Notes: generated by a model not told the origin, from the letters alone. A stretch of 64,000 bases of DNA from Alphaproteobacteria bacterium (GCA_028281325.1 JANQKC010000001.1:49943-113942); one strand, 5' to 3'. Shown: positions 18,348-29,964, numbered from the stretch's first letter. Numbers and translations: made by a program.

Positions 18348-18931
18348 CCGGACCGTCGCTGCGGTTGCGGCGGTTTGTAATAGTCCGGAAAGGCGACCTT
18401 CACCACGTCGCTATCCTCGCTATAGGCGTGACAGGAATTGAGATGCCGCGGCGGGTCCTCGGTCGGCGTCGGCCGGCCCAGGCCGGCGGCGCGCGCCTCG
18501 GTCATCTTGGCGCTGTAGATCGTCTGATAGGCGGTGGTCGCCATGGGGCGCAGTAATTCCCGCAGATGCGTGCAGCCATGGGTGCCGCCGACCCGCCGGT
18601 TGACCTCGTTCATCCAGCCTTTGCCGATCCGCACCCCCTTGAGCGCCTGAAAATTCGGCGTGACCTCGGGACAGATGGGAAACGGATTCGCCGCCATCGC
18701 CGCCTCGCAGCCATGAATCAGCAAATCGTCGTCGACCGTCATGCGGATCCACATGTCATGGACCGGCGCGCCGGCCGGCAGCACCGGCGAATGCTCGGTC
18801 TCGAAGTCATAGGCCTTGGTGTCGACCAAATGCCCCTCGATATCCCAAAGGCCGTCCGTTCGCCGGTATCCCGTGCATTGCACCGCGCGGGTATGGCTTA
18901 ATTCTCGGGGCATGGGCGGTGACAGGGGCAT
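18344..18931 (-). CDS. DUF2889 domain protein
   Basis: A 195-residue protein. MPRELSHTRAVQCTGYRRTDGLWDIEGHL is recognisable through the blocks RAVQCTGYRR and DGLWDIEGHL, and the middle has the family segment GWMNEVNRRVGGTHGCTHLRELL (cut here to GGTHGCTHLRELL) with clustered Cys/His. It ends with CHAYSEDSDVVK. DUF2889 proteins have no experimentally defined role that I know; the conserved His/Cys suggest metal binding. The start at 18931 follows GAGG. Its last 4 bp overlap the end of bolA on the other strand. Confidence 0.8.
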   Translation of the reverse strand: MPLSPPMPRELSHTRAVQCTGYRRTDGLWDIEGHLVDTKAYDFETEHSPVLPAGAPVHDMWIRMTVDDDLLIHGCEAAMAANPFPICPEVTPNFQALKGVRIGKGWMNEVNRRVGGTHGCTHLRELLRPMATTAYQTIYSAKMTEARAAGLGRPTPTEDPPRHLNSCHAYSEDSDVVKVAFPDYYKPPQPQRRSG

Positions 18932-19015
18932 GGGGCCTCGTTTCTGCGGGTATCGAGCGGATGGCGGGAAAAGCAGTTTGCTGCAGTGCAAAAAATAACC
19001 GAAACGGCGCAGGCG

Positions 19016-20308
19016 TCAAGCGGCCGGTTCTTGCGGGTTCTGCAGGTTGGGCGGCCGCAACCGCATCAGCGAAATCTGGTTGCGTTGCCGCCGTAGGATT
19101 TCGAATCGGAATCCGTGAAACATGAAGATTTGCCCCGGTTCCGGGATCGTTCGCGCCTCATGCAGGACCAACCCGGCGATCGTCGTCGCTTCGTCGTCCG
19201 GCAGATGCCAGTCGAATTCCCGATTGAGGTCGCGGATCGTTACCGACCCGTTGACGATGAAGCTGCCATCGGTCTGCGGCCGCACGCCGGCGACCGCGAT
19301 GTCGTGTTCGTCGTCGATATTCCCGACGATTTCCTCAAGGATGTCTTCCAAGGTGACGACCCCCATGAAGGAACCGTATTCGTCGACGACGACCGCGAAG
19401 TGTTCCCGCCGTTCCCGAAAGGCGAGGAGCTGATCCAGCAGGCTGGTCGTTTCGGGAACGAACCAGGGGTCTGCCGCGAGGGTCCGGATGTCGGTATCCG
19501 CGATGCCCCTGTCCGGATCGCGGATTTCGCGCAACAGCGCCTTGGCGTGGATGATACCGACGATGTTGTCCGGGTCGCTGTCGTATAACGGGAAACGGGT
19601 GAAGCGGCTGCGTAGGACATGGTCGAGGATCGCATCGCTCGAATCGGTACAGTCGAGCATTTCCACGCTTCGGCGGTGGGTCATGACTTCCTCCACCTCG
19701 ACATCGTCGAGATCGAGAATGCTGTGCAGCATTTGCCGTTCGTGGCGGCTGCCCGGCTCGGTGCTTTCGTGCAGCGCGATCGCGCCGCGCAATTCCTCTT
19801 CGCGTTGCATATGAACCGCCTCGCTATGGGGGCTGGCCCCGAAAAGCGACAGCGTCAGCTCGACGATCTTGTTGATGGTACCGGTGATCGGTGCGAGGAC
19901 GGCGACGATCGGCTCCATCACCGGCGCGACCCGGAGCGCCATCTTGTCGGCATGGCCCAGGGCGTAACTCTTCGGCAGTACTTCGGCGAAGATCAGGACG
20001 AGCAGGGTCATGCCGAGGGTCGCATAGACCACGCCGGCTTCGCCGAAGATGCTGAGCAGCAGACTGGTCGCCAGGGCGGACGCGAAGATATTGACGAGGT
20101 TGTTGCCGAACAGGATCGCGCCGATCAGCCGCTGCTTCTTCTCGTGCATCGCGATGACGATGCGCGCGCGTCGGCTGCCTTGGCGCGCGAGTTCATGCAT
20201 GCGCGGCTCGGACGAAGCGGTCATCGCCGTTTCGGAGCCGGAGAAGAAAGCGGACATGACGAGCAGGACCAGGATCGATCCGCCGGTCAGCAGCCACTCG
20301 GTAGTCAT
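19016..20308 (-). CDS. CorC/HlyC-type CNNM transporter with CBS pair
   Basis: A 430-residue membrane protein: N-terminal DUF21/CNNM domain with about four hydrophobic segments (residues 5-25, 60-80, 95-115, 125-150), a pair of CBS domains (about 205-325, including VMTHRRSVEMLD and FAVVVDEYGSFMGVVTLEDILEEIVG), and a C-terminal CorC_HlyC domain ending in FEILRRQRNQISLMRL. Family members export Mg2+ or Co2+; the older name haemolysin is misleading. The start overlaps the aroB stop by 4 bp (ATGA), so it is translationally coupled to the aroK-aroB operon, a common arrangement in the class. Confidence 0.93.
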   Translation of the reverse strand: MTTEWLLTGGSILVLLVMSAFFSGSETAMTASSEPRMHELARQGSRRARIVIAMHEKKQRLIGAILFGNNLVNIFASALATSLLLSIFGEAGVVYATLGMTLLVLIFAEVLPKSYALGHADKMALRVAPVMEPIVAVLAPITGTINKIVELTLSLFGASPHSEAVHMQREEELRGAIALHESTEPGSRHERQMLHSILDLDDVEVEEVMTHRRSVEMLDCTDSSDAILDHVLRSRFTRFPLYDSDPDNIVGIIHAKALLREIRDPDRGIADTDIRTLAADPWFVPETTSLLDQLLAFRERREHFAVVVDEYGSFMGVVTLEDILEEIVGNIDDEHDIAVAGVRPQTDGSFIVNGSVTIRDLNREFDWHLPDDEATTIAGLVLHEARTIPEPGQIFMFHGFRFEILRRQRNQISLMRLRPPNLQNPQEPAA

Positions 20309-21420
20309 GGGGTCATAGCTCCTTCGAGCAGGGTCATCAGATCGTTCCGCGAAACATCTTGGCTGAGGAAGGATTCACCGATACCGCGCGCCAAAATGAA
20401 GGTCATCTTGCCGTTCGCCACCTTCTTGTCCTTCGCCATGTGCGCGAGCAGGTTGTCGTTGCTCCAGGTGTTGCCCAGCGCCTGTCCCGGCGTTGTCGGC
20501 AGGCCGATCGAGGCCAGGTGCCGGCGCATCTCGTCGGTGTCCTTGGCCGGGCAAAGGCCAAGCTGGGTCGACAACTCGAACGCCAGCACCATGCCGATCG
20601 CGACGCCTTCCCCGTGCAGCAGGGTTTGCGAGAAACCGGTCTCCGCTTCCAGCGCATGGCCGAATGTATGGCCGAGGTTCAGCAGCGCGCGAAGGCCCGC
20701 TTCGCGTTCGTCCTGTGCGACGATGTCCGCCTTCGCGCGGCAGCTTTCGACGATGGCGCGCCGCCGGGCGTCCGGGTCGCCGTCGCGGACGGCGGCGCCG
20801 TGGCCTTCCAGCCAGGCGAAGAAAGCCGGGTTGTTGATCAGGCCGTATTTCACGATCTCGGCATAGCCCGCCAAGAGTTCACGGCGCGGCAGCGTGTCGA
20901 GAACGCCGGTATCGGCGAGAACGAGGCGCGGTTGATGGAAGGCGCCGACCAAGTTCTTGCCTTGGGGCGTGTTGATCCCTGTCTTGCCGCCGACCGAGCT
21001 ATCGACCTGGGCCAGCAGCGTGGTCGGAATCTGGATGAAATCAAGCCCCCGCAATGTCACCGCCGCGGCGAACCCGGTGATATCGCCGATCACCCCGCCA
21101 CCAAGCGCGACCAGGGTCGTGCCGCGATCGATGTTTTGGGCAAGGATACTCTCGATCAGACGCCGCAAGGTATCGAACGTCTTCGTTTGCTCGCCGGCGG
21201 GCAGGGTGATGCAGTCGTGCCGGATCGATGCGGCGGCCAGCGTGGTTTGCAGCATTTCCAGATGAAGCGCCGCCACCGTGTCGTCGGTAATCACGATAAC
21301 GCGGGGTTGGCGCAGCACGGGCGCCATCAACGCCCCGGCGCGCGCCAGCACGTCTTGTCCCACGACGATGTCATAGCTTCGGTCGCCCAGGGCGACGGTA
21401 ACCGTTTCGTGCGCGCTCAT
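20305..21420 (-). CDS. aroB: 3-dehydroquinate synthase
   Basis: Second step of the shikimate pathway, converting DAHP to 3-dehydroquinate with NAD and a divalent metal. The 371-residue protein shows VALGGGVIGDITGFAA (NAD/phosphate loop, about 101-116), IPTTLLAQVDSSVGGKTGIN (about 124-143) and the metal-ligand His segments LNLGHTFGHALE and LHGEGVAIGM. The start at 21420 overlaps the stop of aroK by 4 bp. The frame runs 68 codons further, but that part lies inside aroK. Confidence 0.98.
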   Translation of the reverse strand: MSAHETVTVALGDRSYDIVVGQDVLARAGALMAPVLRQPRVIVITDDTVAALHLEMLQTTLAAASIRHDCITLPAGEQTKTFDTLRRLIESILAQNIDRGTTLVALGGGVIGDITGFAAAVTLRGLDFIQIPTTLLAQVDSSVGGKTGINTPQGKNLVGAFHQPRLVLADTGVLDTLPRRELLAGYAEIVKYGLINNPAFFAWLEGHGAAVRDGDPDARRRAIVESCRAKADIVAQDEREAGLRALLNLGHTFGHALEAETGFSQTLLHGEGVAIGMVLAFELSTQLGLCPAKDTDEMRRHLASIGLPTTPGQALGNTWSNDNLLAHMAKDKKVANGKMTFILARGIGESFLSQDVSRNDLMTLLEGAMTP

Positions 21421-21995
21421 ACCTCGTTTTCCATTCTCAAGAAGTCTTCGACCGCGGCCATCACGCGGTCCACCGTCTTGCACAACGGACCGACGTCGCT
21501 GTCCACGGTGAGATCCGCTGCCGCATAGACCGGATAGCGGTCTTGTATCAGGCGTTCGAGGGTTTCGCGAGGGTTCTCCGTCTTCAACAACGGCCGGTGA
21601 TCGCGCCGTTTGACGCGCTGCCATAGGATTTCGATATCGGCCTTGAGCCAGACCGAGAGACCCTTGTCGCGCACGGCTTGGCGGATCTCTTCATCCATGA
21701 ACGCGCCGCCGCCGGTCGCCAGCACGGACGGACCATGGTCCAGCAATCGGTTGATCACGCGGCGCTCGCCGTCGCGGAAGGCCGCTTCGCCATGCATCGC
21801 GAAGATGTCGCTGATCGAGCAGCCGGCAGCGGTTTCGATCTCGTCATCCGCATCGAGGAACGGACAATCGAGCCGTTCCGCCAAGCGTCGGCCGATTGCC
21901 GTCTTGCCCGCGCCCATCATGCCGACCAACACCAGCGGCTTGGTCAGGCGCTTGGTGGGCGGTATGCGAGACGTATTGGTTTCTTTATCCGGCAC
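21417..21995 (-). CDS. aroK: shikimate kinase
   Basis: Phosphorylates shikimate at O3. The 192-residue protein has the P-loop GMMGAGKTAIG (about 25-35), the shikimate-binding FLDADDEIE (about 46-54), ATGGGAFM (about 93-100) and the lid arginine segment RDHRPLL. The first codon at 21995 is GTG without a clear ribosome binding site, so the exact start is uncertain. It is the first gene of aroK-aroB-corC; the upstream 175 bp to the divergent 46-residue gene should hold the promoters. Confidence 0.95.
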   Translation of the reverse strand: MPDKETNTSRIPPTKRLTKPLVLVGMMGAGKTAIGRRLAERLDCPFLDADDEIETAAGCSISDIFAMHGEAAFRDGERRVINRLLDHGPSVLATGGGAFMDEEIRQAVRDKGLSVWLKADIEILWQRVKRRDHRPLLKTENPRETLERLIQDRYPVYAAADLTVDSDVGPLCKTVDRVMAAVEDFLRMENEV

Positions 21996-22170
21996 GGAAT
22001 ATTGCGCTTGTCGGTCGTTGAATCCTGAAGGACAGCCCTATACACTGCCGCAGAATTGCCATAGTGGAACGGTAGCGTAAAGTCTGAACGCGTTCCGAAA
22101 TCTGGTCCTGCGAAGCATTGAGACATATTTCCAGACTACTCCGTTCGCGGCTTCATAAAAATAGACCCGG

Positions 22171-22311
22171 ATGAAACGGTTAACCCTAGTATTATTGGTG
22201 TTTTTCGTGGCGCTTATTGGTACGGGCGTCGTGTTCTTGGCAACGTGGGAAATTCCGCCTCCTTCGAAACCAGTAGAGCGGGTTATCGATGACGGTCGCT
22301 TTCCGCGATAA
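22171..22311 (+). CDS. 46-residue single-pass membrane protein
   Basis: A short reading frame of 46 codons from ATG 22171 to TAA 22311. The protein starts MKRLTLVLLVFFVALIG, has one hydrophobic helix (about 4-23), and ends WEIPPPSKPVERVI followed by DDGRFPR. From memory, small proteins with a tail of the form PPPxxPVEKVIPDDRF occur at the same place in other Rhodospirillales, which supports it as real; I cannot confirm this by search. Its last 23 bp overlap the next gene in another frame, suggesting coupled translation. It probably sits in the inner membrane with the short tail outside. No strong ribosome binding site is visible. Confidence 0.65.
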   Translation: MKRLTLVLLVFFVALIGTGVVFLATWEIPPPSKPVERVIDDGRFPR

Positions 22312-24148
22312 ATCGGGAACCGCCGCACTTGTTGTGGCGGTTTATGCGATTTTATCGGTCGGCGCCGCCGCGGCGGAGGCGCCGCAGCGTGAAGCGCGGC
22401 CAACCGGTGGCGAGGCCGCGCTGTCGTCTGTCCGCCTTGCGCAAGAGGGCCCCATTCGGCTGATGCCGCGACGGGATAGGCCGCGGCCGCCCGTCGAACG
22501 GGAGACTGAAACGCCCGACGAAAGCACGCCGCCGCCGGAAATCCAGGTGCAGGATCTGGGCGAAGTCGATTCCGAGGCGGTCGGTGTCCTGGTGCGCGAG
22601 ACCGGCGGTTTCGGCTCGGAGATGTGGTCAGGCACCCCGCGCGATCTGATCGAGCGTTTGTTGAAGAGTATTCCGTCGACCATGACGTCGCCGGTGTTGC
22701 GTTCGCTCGCCCGGCGGCTGCTGCTATCCGCCGCGGTGGTTCCCGAGGCGGCCGAGGAGGCAAAGGCCGCCGGCCGCAAGGCGACGATCCTGTCGCAGCG
22801 GATCGCCCGGTTGCAGGCGATGGGGCTGGTCAGTGACGCTAACCGGCTCATCGCCGTGTCGCCGACCCGTCAACGCGATCCCGATATCGTCCGTCTTAGC
22901 GTCGAGAACATGCTGTTGGCTCATGACGTCGGCGGCGCGTGCAACGAAGCGCGCCGGGATCCGGACCGCCTGGTCCAACCCTATTGGCAAAAACTCATGG
23001 CCTTTTGCCAGGTGTTGAACGGCAATGCCGCCGCGGCCCGGTTCGGCGCCAAGATTTTGGCCGAGGACTCCGAGTTCGATGACAACGCTTTCCTCGCGTT
23101 GGTGGACCGGTTGGGTGGCGACGATCACATCCGGATCAGGTCGCTTCCGAAACCATCCGCGCTGCATCTGGCGATGCTGCGCAGCGCGAATATCGGCGTT
23201 CCCGCAGATGCGGTGGCGAAGGCGCCGCCGCCGGTCCTGCGGGCGATCGGGACGAGCCCGCATACGGAATTGGATCTTAAGCTGGACGCCGCGGAACGCG
23301 CCGCGTTGGTCGGCGCTATCACGCCGGAGCGGATGGGCGAAGTCTATTCGAGCGTCGAGTTCGACGACGATGAACTCGCCAATGCCCTGACGATCGCCGA
23401 GGAGAAACGGAACGCCCGCGGACGGGCGCTGCTTTTCCGCGCCGCCGGCAGACAGGCGGTGCCGACGGCCAAGGCCGCGGTCATGCAAAAGGCGTTCGAG
23501 CTGGCGCGCGCCGATGGCCAGGTGCCGTTGGTCGTCCGGCTTTATCGCAGGATATTGACCGACCTGCCGGTTTCGGCCGAGTTGGCGTGGTTCGCCGGTG
23601 ACGCCGCGCGCGGATTGTTGGCGCTTGGCGATACGGAAGCGGCCGAACCGTGGCTGTCCCTGTTGCGCGCGCGGGCGAATCGCGACCCGGAAGCACGGGC
23701 CGCACAGGACGGCATGTGGGCCTTGGCGCTGATCGCCGGCGAGGAGCGCTACCGCATCGACGACGCCAAGGCGCTGGCGAGGTGGTTGGCGGCGCAGCGG
23801 GCGCGCGACCCGGAAGCCGCCGACCGTCGGGCCGGTCTCGCGATCTCATTGCTGAAAGCCTTGGGCGGGCCGGTGCCGGAACGCTATTGGCAGGACCTGG
23901 TGCAGCCGCCGCAACGCCAGAACGTCTCGATGCCGCAACCCGTCTATCCGCAGGCGCTTGCGCAAGCCGCAAAAGGAAACCGCGTCGCCGAAACGGTGTT
24001 GCTGTTGGTCCTCATGGCCGGGTCGGCGCCGCCGGCGGAGAACGAGGCCGGGTTGTTGCATGACGCGGTTTCGGCGTTGAGGGCCATCGGCATGGAGACG
24101 GAGGCGCGGGCTTTGGCGCTTGAAGCGGCGCTTGCCCACGGACTTTGA
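22289..24148 (+). CDS. secreted alpha-helical (TPR-like) protein of unknown function
   Basis: A 619-residue protein. Residues about 10-30 are a signal peptide (AALVVAVYAILSVGAAAAEA) followed by a Pro/Arg-rich low-complexity stretch (about 50-90) and then continuous short helices to the end, the appearance of a tetratricopeptide or HEAT-like solenoid. I recognise no catalytic motif. It overlaps the 46-residue membrane protein gene upstream and precedes xerD in the same frame by 27 bp, so all three are probably in one transcript. A periplasmic scaffolding role is a guess. Confidence 0.75.
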   Translation: MTVAFRDKSGTAALVVAVYAILSVGAAAAEAPQREARPTGGEAALSSVRLAQEGPIRLMPRRDRPRPPVERETETPDESTPPPEIQVQDLGEVDSEAVGVLVRETGGFGSEMWSGTPRDLIERLLKSIPSTMTSPVLRSLARRLLLSAAVVPEAAEEAKAAGRKATILSQRIARLQAMGLVSDANRLIAVSPTRQRDPDIVRLSVENMLLAHDVGGACNEARRDPDRLVQPYWQKLMAFCQVLNGNAAAARFGAKILAEDSEFDDNAFLALVDRLGGDDHIRIRSLPKPSALHLAMLRSANIGVPADAVAKAPPPVLRAIGTSPHTELDLKLDAAERAALVGAITPERMGEVYSSVEFDDDELANALTIAEEKRNARGRALLFRAAGRQAVPTAKAAVMQKAFELARADGQVPLVVRLYRRILTDLPVSAELAWFAGDAARGLLALGDTEAAEPWLSLLRARANRDPEARAAQDGMWALALIAGEERYRIDDAKALARWLAAQRARDPEAADRRAGLAISLLKALGGPVPERYWQDLVQPPQRQNVSMPQPVYPQALAQAAKGNRVAETVLLLVLMAGSAPPAENEAGLLHDAVSALRAIGMETEARALALEAALAHGL

Positions 24149-24175
24149 TCCTGCGCCCGGAAGGAGCGGCCGGCG

Positions 24176-25111
24176 ATTTCACGATATCTCGACAGTTTCC
24201 TTGAAATGCTGACGGCCGAACGGGGCGCGGCTGGTAATACACTCGCTGCGTATCGCCGGGATTTGGATGACTTCCTCGGGTTTATCGCCAAGGACGGCAA
24301 CGGCGATGCCGATGATGTCGCGCTGGGCGTCACCACCGAAACCGTCCGCGACTATATGAGCTATTTGTCCGATTGCGGCCTTGCGGCGTCGACCGCATCG
24401 CGGCGGCTTTCAGCCTTGCGGCAGTTTTTTGGATTTCTGTTCGTCGAGGGCATACGGCCGGACGATCCGACGGCGGTGATCGACAGCCCGCGTCGCGCCC
24501 GCGCCTTGCCGAAGATATTGACCGAACAGGAAGTCGATCGCCTGCTGGTGTCTGCACGGTCGGTTTCGGGCGCCGAGGGGCTACGGCTGACCGCGATGCT
24601 CGAACTGCTGTATGCGACCGGCTTGCGCGTATCGGAACTGGTGACGCTGCCCCTGTCCGCGGCGCTTCGCGATCCGTCGGTCCTGATCGTCCGGGGCAAG
24701 GGCGGCCGCGAGCGCATGGTGCCGTTGACGGATGTCGCCCGGTCCGCGCTGCGCGCGTATTGCGAGGCCCGCGGATCGTTCCTCAAACGCCGGAAGGACT
24801 CGCCCTGGCTGTTCCCGTCCACCGGAAAGGAGGGGCATCTCTCGCGGCAGCGGTTCGGCCAGATGCTCAAGGCCTTGGCGGTTGAGAGCGGCATCGAACC
24901 GCGCAAGGTCAGTCCGCACGTGCTGCGCCACGCCTTCGCCAGCCATCTTCTGGCGCATGGCGCCGACCTGCGGTCGGTTCAACAGATGCTCGGCCATGCG
25001 GATATCTCCACGACGCAGATTTACACCCATGTCCTGGATGAGCGCTTGCGCTCGCTTGTGCGCGACAAGCACCCATTGTCGCGGCCGGTCCCGTCCACCG
25101 GGCCGCGGTGA
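24176..25111 (+). CDS. xerD: tyrosine recombinase XerD (apparent ATT start)
   Basis: Resolves chromosome dimers at dif with XerC. From the ATT at 24176 the protein has 311 residues: an N-terminal SAM-like domain beginning SRYLDSFLEMLTAERG, then the catalytic domain with Arg in ATGLRVSELV, Lys in RGKGGRER, His and Arg in HVLRHAFASHLL, His in LGHADISTTQ and nucleophile Tyr in IYTHV. No ATG, GTG, TTG or CTG lies in frame between the preceding stop and an internal ATG at 24206, yet the ten residues before that ATG are XerD-like and AAGGAG sits 9 bases before the ATT. An ATG start at 24206 is the alternative. Confidence 0.93.
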   Translation: MSRYLDSFLEMLTAERGAAGNTLAAYRRDLDDFLGFIAKDGNGDADDVALGVTTETVRDYMSYLSDCGLAASTASRRLSALRQFFGFLFVEGIRPDDPTAVIDSPRRARALPKILTEQEVDRLLVSARSVSGAEGLRLTAMLELLYATGLRVSELVTLPLSAALRDPSVLIVRGKGGRERMVPLTDVARSALRAYCEARGSFLKRRKDSPWLFPSTGKEGHLSRQRFGQMLKALAVESGIEPRKVSPHVLRHAFASHLLAHGADLRSVQQMLGHADISTTQIYTHVLDERLRSLVRDKHPLSRPVPSTGPR

Positions 25112-25186
25112 CGGGCAGGCGGCGTTTTCAATTTCCGACGGGGTGTGTTAGGTCTCGCGCCTGGTTACGGGGATAGTCTGGGTTCG

Positions 25187-26143
25187 ATGAACACATTTTT
25201 GGATTTCGAAAAACCCATTGCCGAACTCGAAGGAAAGATCGAGGAACTGAGGCATCTGGCGGGGGAAGGCGACCTCAACATTGCGGATGAGGTTACCAAA
25301 CTGCAGGGCAAGGCCGAACGTCTGCTGCGACAAACCTATCAGAAGCTTGAGCCGTGGCAGAAGGTGCAAGTCGCCCGCCATCCGGACCGGCCCCATTGCG
25401 GCGATTATCTGGCGCGCCTGATCGAGGATTTCACCCCCATCGCGGGCGACCGCTCCTATGCCGAAGACAAGGCGATTATCGGCGGCCTCGGCCGGTTCCG
25501 CGGCTATTCCTGCGTCGTCATCGGCCAGGAGAAAGGCGGCGACACCACGGCGCGCGTGACCCATAATTTCGGCATGGCGCGTCCGGAAGGCTATCGCAAG
25601 GCGCGGCGGCTGATGGAGCTGGCGGACCGTTTCAAGCTGCCGGTGCTGTCGCTGGTCGATACCTCCGGCGCCTATCCGGGGGTCGGCGCTGAGGAACGCG
25701 GTCAGGCCGAGGCGATTGCGCAATGCATCAACGCCTGTCTGGCGATCCGGGTTCCGCTGATCAGCGCCGTGATCGGCGAAGGCGGCTCCGGCGGCGCCAT
25801 CGCGATCGCCGCGGGCGACCATGTCATCATGTTGGAGCACAGCATCTATTCGGTTATTTCACCGGAAGGCTGCGCGTCGATCCTATGGCGCAGCGCCGAG
25901 AAGAACCAGGTCGCGGCGGAAGCGTTGCGGATGACCGCGCAGGACCTTCTTGCGCTCGGCGTGGTGGATGAAGTGGTCGACGAGCCGCTCGGCGGCGCCC
26001 ACCGCGATCGGGACGCCGCGATCGATGCCCTTGGGGACGCTCTCGAGGTTAAGCTGAAAGAGCTACTGGCCGTGGATGGCGGGACGCTTCATAATCGGCG
26101 TCGAGAGAAATTCTTGAATATGGGCGGGCAGGAATTGTCGTAA
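25187..26143 (+). CDS. accA: acetyl-CoA carboxylase carboxyltransferase subunit alpha
   Basis: With AccD moves CO2 from carboxybiotin to acetyl-CoA, the first step of fatty acid synthesis. The 318-residue protein starts [15 protein letters not shown], typical of AccA, and has the acyl-CoA/biotin-site segments [19 protein letters not shown] and [16 protein letters not shown], and [11 protein letters not shown]. The length fits the family (about 319). It starts 75 bp after xerD. Its TAA stop overlaps the ATG of the following lipoprotein gene by one base. Confidence 0.98.
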   Translation: MNTFLDFEKPIAELEGKIEELRHLAGEGDLNIADEVTKLQGKAERLLRQTYQKLEPWQKVQVARHPDRPHCGDYLARLIEDFTPIAGDRSYAEDKAIIGGLGRFRGYSCVVIGQEKGGDTTARVTHNFGMARPEGYRKARRLMELADRFKLPVLSLVDTSGAYPGVGAEERGQAEAIAQCINACLAIRVPLISAVIGEGGSGGAIAIAAGDHVIMLEHSIYSVISPEGCASILWRSAEKNQVAAEALRMTAQDLLALGVVDEVVDEPLGGAHRDRDAAIDALGDALEVKLKELLAVDGGTLHNRRREKFLNMGGQELS

Positions 26144-26538
26144 TGCGGATCGCCGCGGTTTTACTGTTGTCACTGTTGTGCGCCGGATGCGGCGACACTT
26201 GGGATAAGTTTTTGACGCCGGATTTCGGCCCGCCCCGCGATGACGTGGCGGTCAGCGCCGACCGGCTGCGTGGCAATTCCCAGGTCTTTCAGAGGCAGGC
26301 GGCGGTCGATGCGCCCCCGCCCGGATGCTATCGTGGGCAGTTGACCGACGAAGGCGAGACTTGCCAGGCGATGCGAACCGACGGCGGCGCCTTGCTGACA
26401 CTCGGCGGGGCGCTGCGCGGCTTCGGCAGCGGAGATTCCGTGTGCGTCTGCGGGTTCCGGTCGGAGAACCAGTTCTGCAAGCAGGGCATCACGATGATCG
26501 TCCGCGACATCTCGAACTCCTGCGCGGATATCCGCTAG
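26143..26538 (+). CDS. small Cys-rich lipoprotein coupled to accA
   Basis: A 131-residue protein with a lipoprotein signal: [16 protein letters not shown], the lipobox LCAGC placing the acylated Cys at residue 16. The next residues GDTWDK favour, by the +2 Gly, the outer membrane. The mature part has seven further Cys (CYRG, TCQAM, CVCGF, FCKQG and CADIR), suggesting disulfides in the periplasm. The family is unknown to me. The ATG overlaps the accA stop (TAATG), so translation is coupled; a link to lipid metabolism would be inference from that alone. Confidence 0.75.
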   Translation: MRIAAVLLLSLLCAGCGDTWDKFLTPDFGPPRDDVAVSADRLRGNSQVFQRQAAVDAPPPGCYRGQLTDEGETCQAMRTDGGALLTLGGALRGFGSGDSVCVCGFRSENQFCKQGITMIVRDISNSCADIR

Positions 26539-26554
26539 CCGGCTCAACTGGGAC

Positions 26555-26704
26555 TCAGTCGCTTTTCTCCCGGCGGAACCGGAAGTCGCAGTGGCTTGCG
26601 CCTTCCATGACCGTTGGTGTGCGGGTGAGTTCGAGGCCCGGGTCGAAGCCGTCGATCATCGCGAAATCGTGGTTGCAACGGACCAGGAAGCCGAGGTTCG
26701 GCAT
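26555..26704 (-). pseudogene. C-terminal fragment of an L-2-amino-thiazoline-4-carboxylate hydrolase-like gene
   Basis: Minus-strand frame MPNLGFLVRCNHDFAM, then LELTRTPTVMEGASHCDFRFR to the stop at 26555. The end block TRTPTVMEGASHCDFRFR closely follows the conserved C-terminus of the ATC hydrolase family (L-2-amino-thiazoline-4-carboxylic acid hydrolase-like), normally over 200 residues long. Only about 50-65 codons are open here; an in-frame TGA lies a little upstream and secA begins 130 bp beyond, so no N-terminal part exists. It looks like a decayed remnant, perhaps after a deletion, though a short expressed protein cannot be excluded. Confidence 0.6.
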
Positions 26705-26834
26705 GCCTCGATGAACGGACTCGGGACGCGGCTTTCGATCTTGCGCCGTTGCAGGTGGCCGATCGGACCGTCGGCGTCATCGGTCATGAGGCTGCCTCAC
26801 GCGAGGCATCGGCCGGCAGCGGCGGAGGGGCGTC

Positions 26835-29591
<2,757 letters not shown>

Positions 29592-29964
29592 GGGAACCTC
29601 GGGGTGGCGGCGCGAATGGAAAGCGCCTGGGATTCTGCGGGATATGTTTGTGACATAAGCATCCACATCCTATCTGTCAACGATCCGCGAACAAGCGCCC
29701 TGGCGCCGGGGCGCCTGGAGAATCAGGCGCCGGCGGTCCTGGTTTCCCGGAAGCGAACCGGACGTACCCCGCATCCGCGTGATTAAGCCAAAATAGTTAA
29801 GTTTCCATGTCATCGGACCCGGTTACCGCTGTGGATTTTCCTTGCCTGAGCGTGGCCCCTCCTGCAACCCTGGCGCGCTTGTGCTGAATGCCTACATATG
29901 CATTATGCCCGCTTGTTTCGGGCGAAATTATGCCGGTGTGCAATTTCTCTGAAGGGATGCTTTC
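29592..29964. other. 373-bp divergent intergenic region between secA and the PPIase gene
   Basis: Holds the minus-strand secA promoter (29652-29680), and a perfect 7-bp inverted repeat GGCGCCT (29710-29716) / AGGCGCC (29725-29731) with an 8-base loop, of unknown role. A weak plus-strand promoter may lie near 29879-29905. I see no reading frame with coding character. Confidence 0.6.
29652..29680 (-). promoter_or_regulatory. sigma-70 promoter of secA
   Basis: The minus strand reads TTGACA (complement of 29675-29680), 17 bases, TATGTC (complement of 29652-29657). The -35 is a perfect consensus and the spacing is ideal; the secA ATG is 60 bp downstream. Confidence 0.7.
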
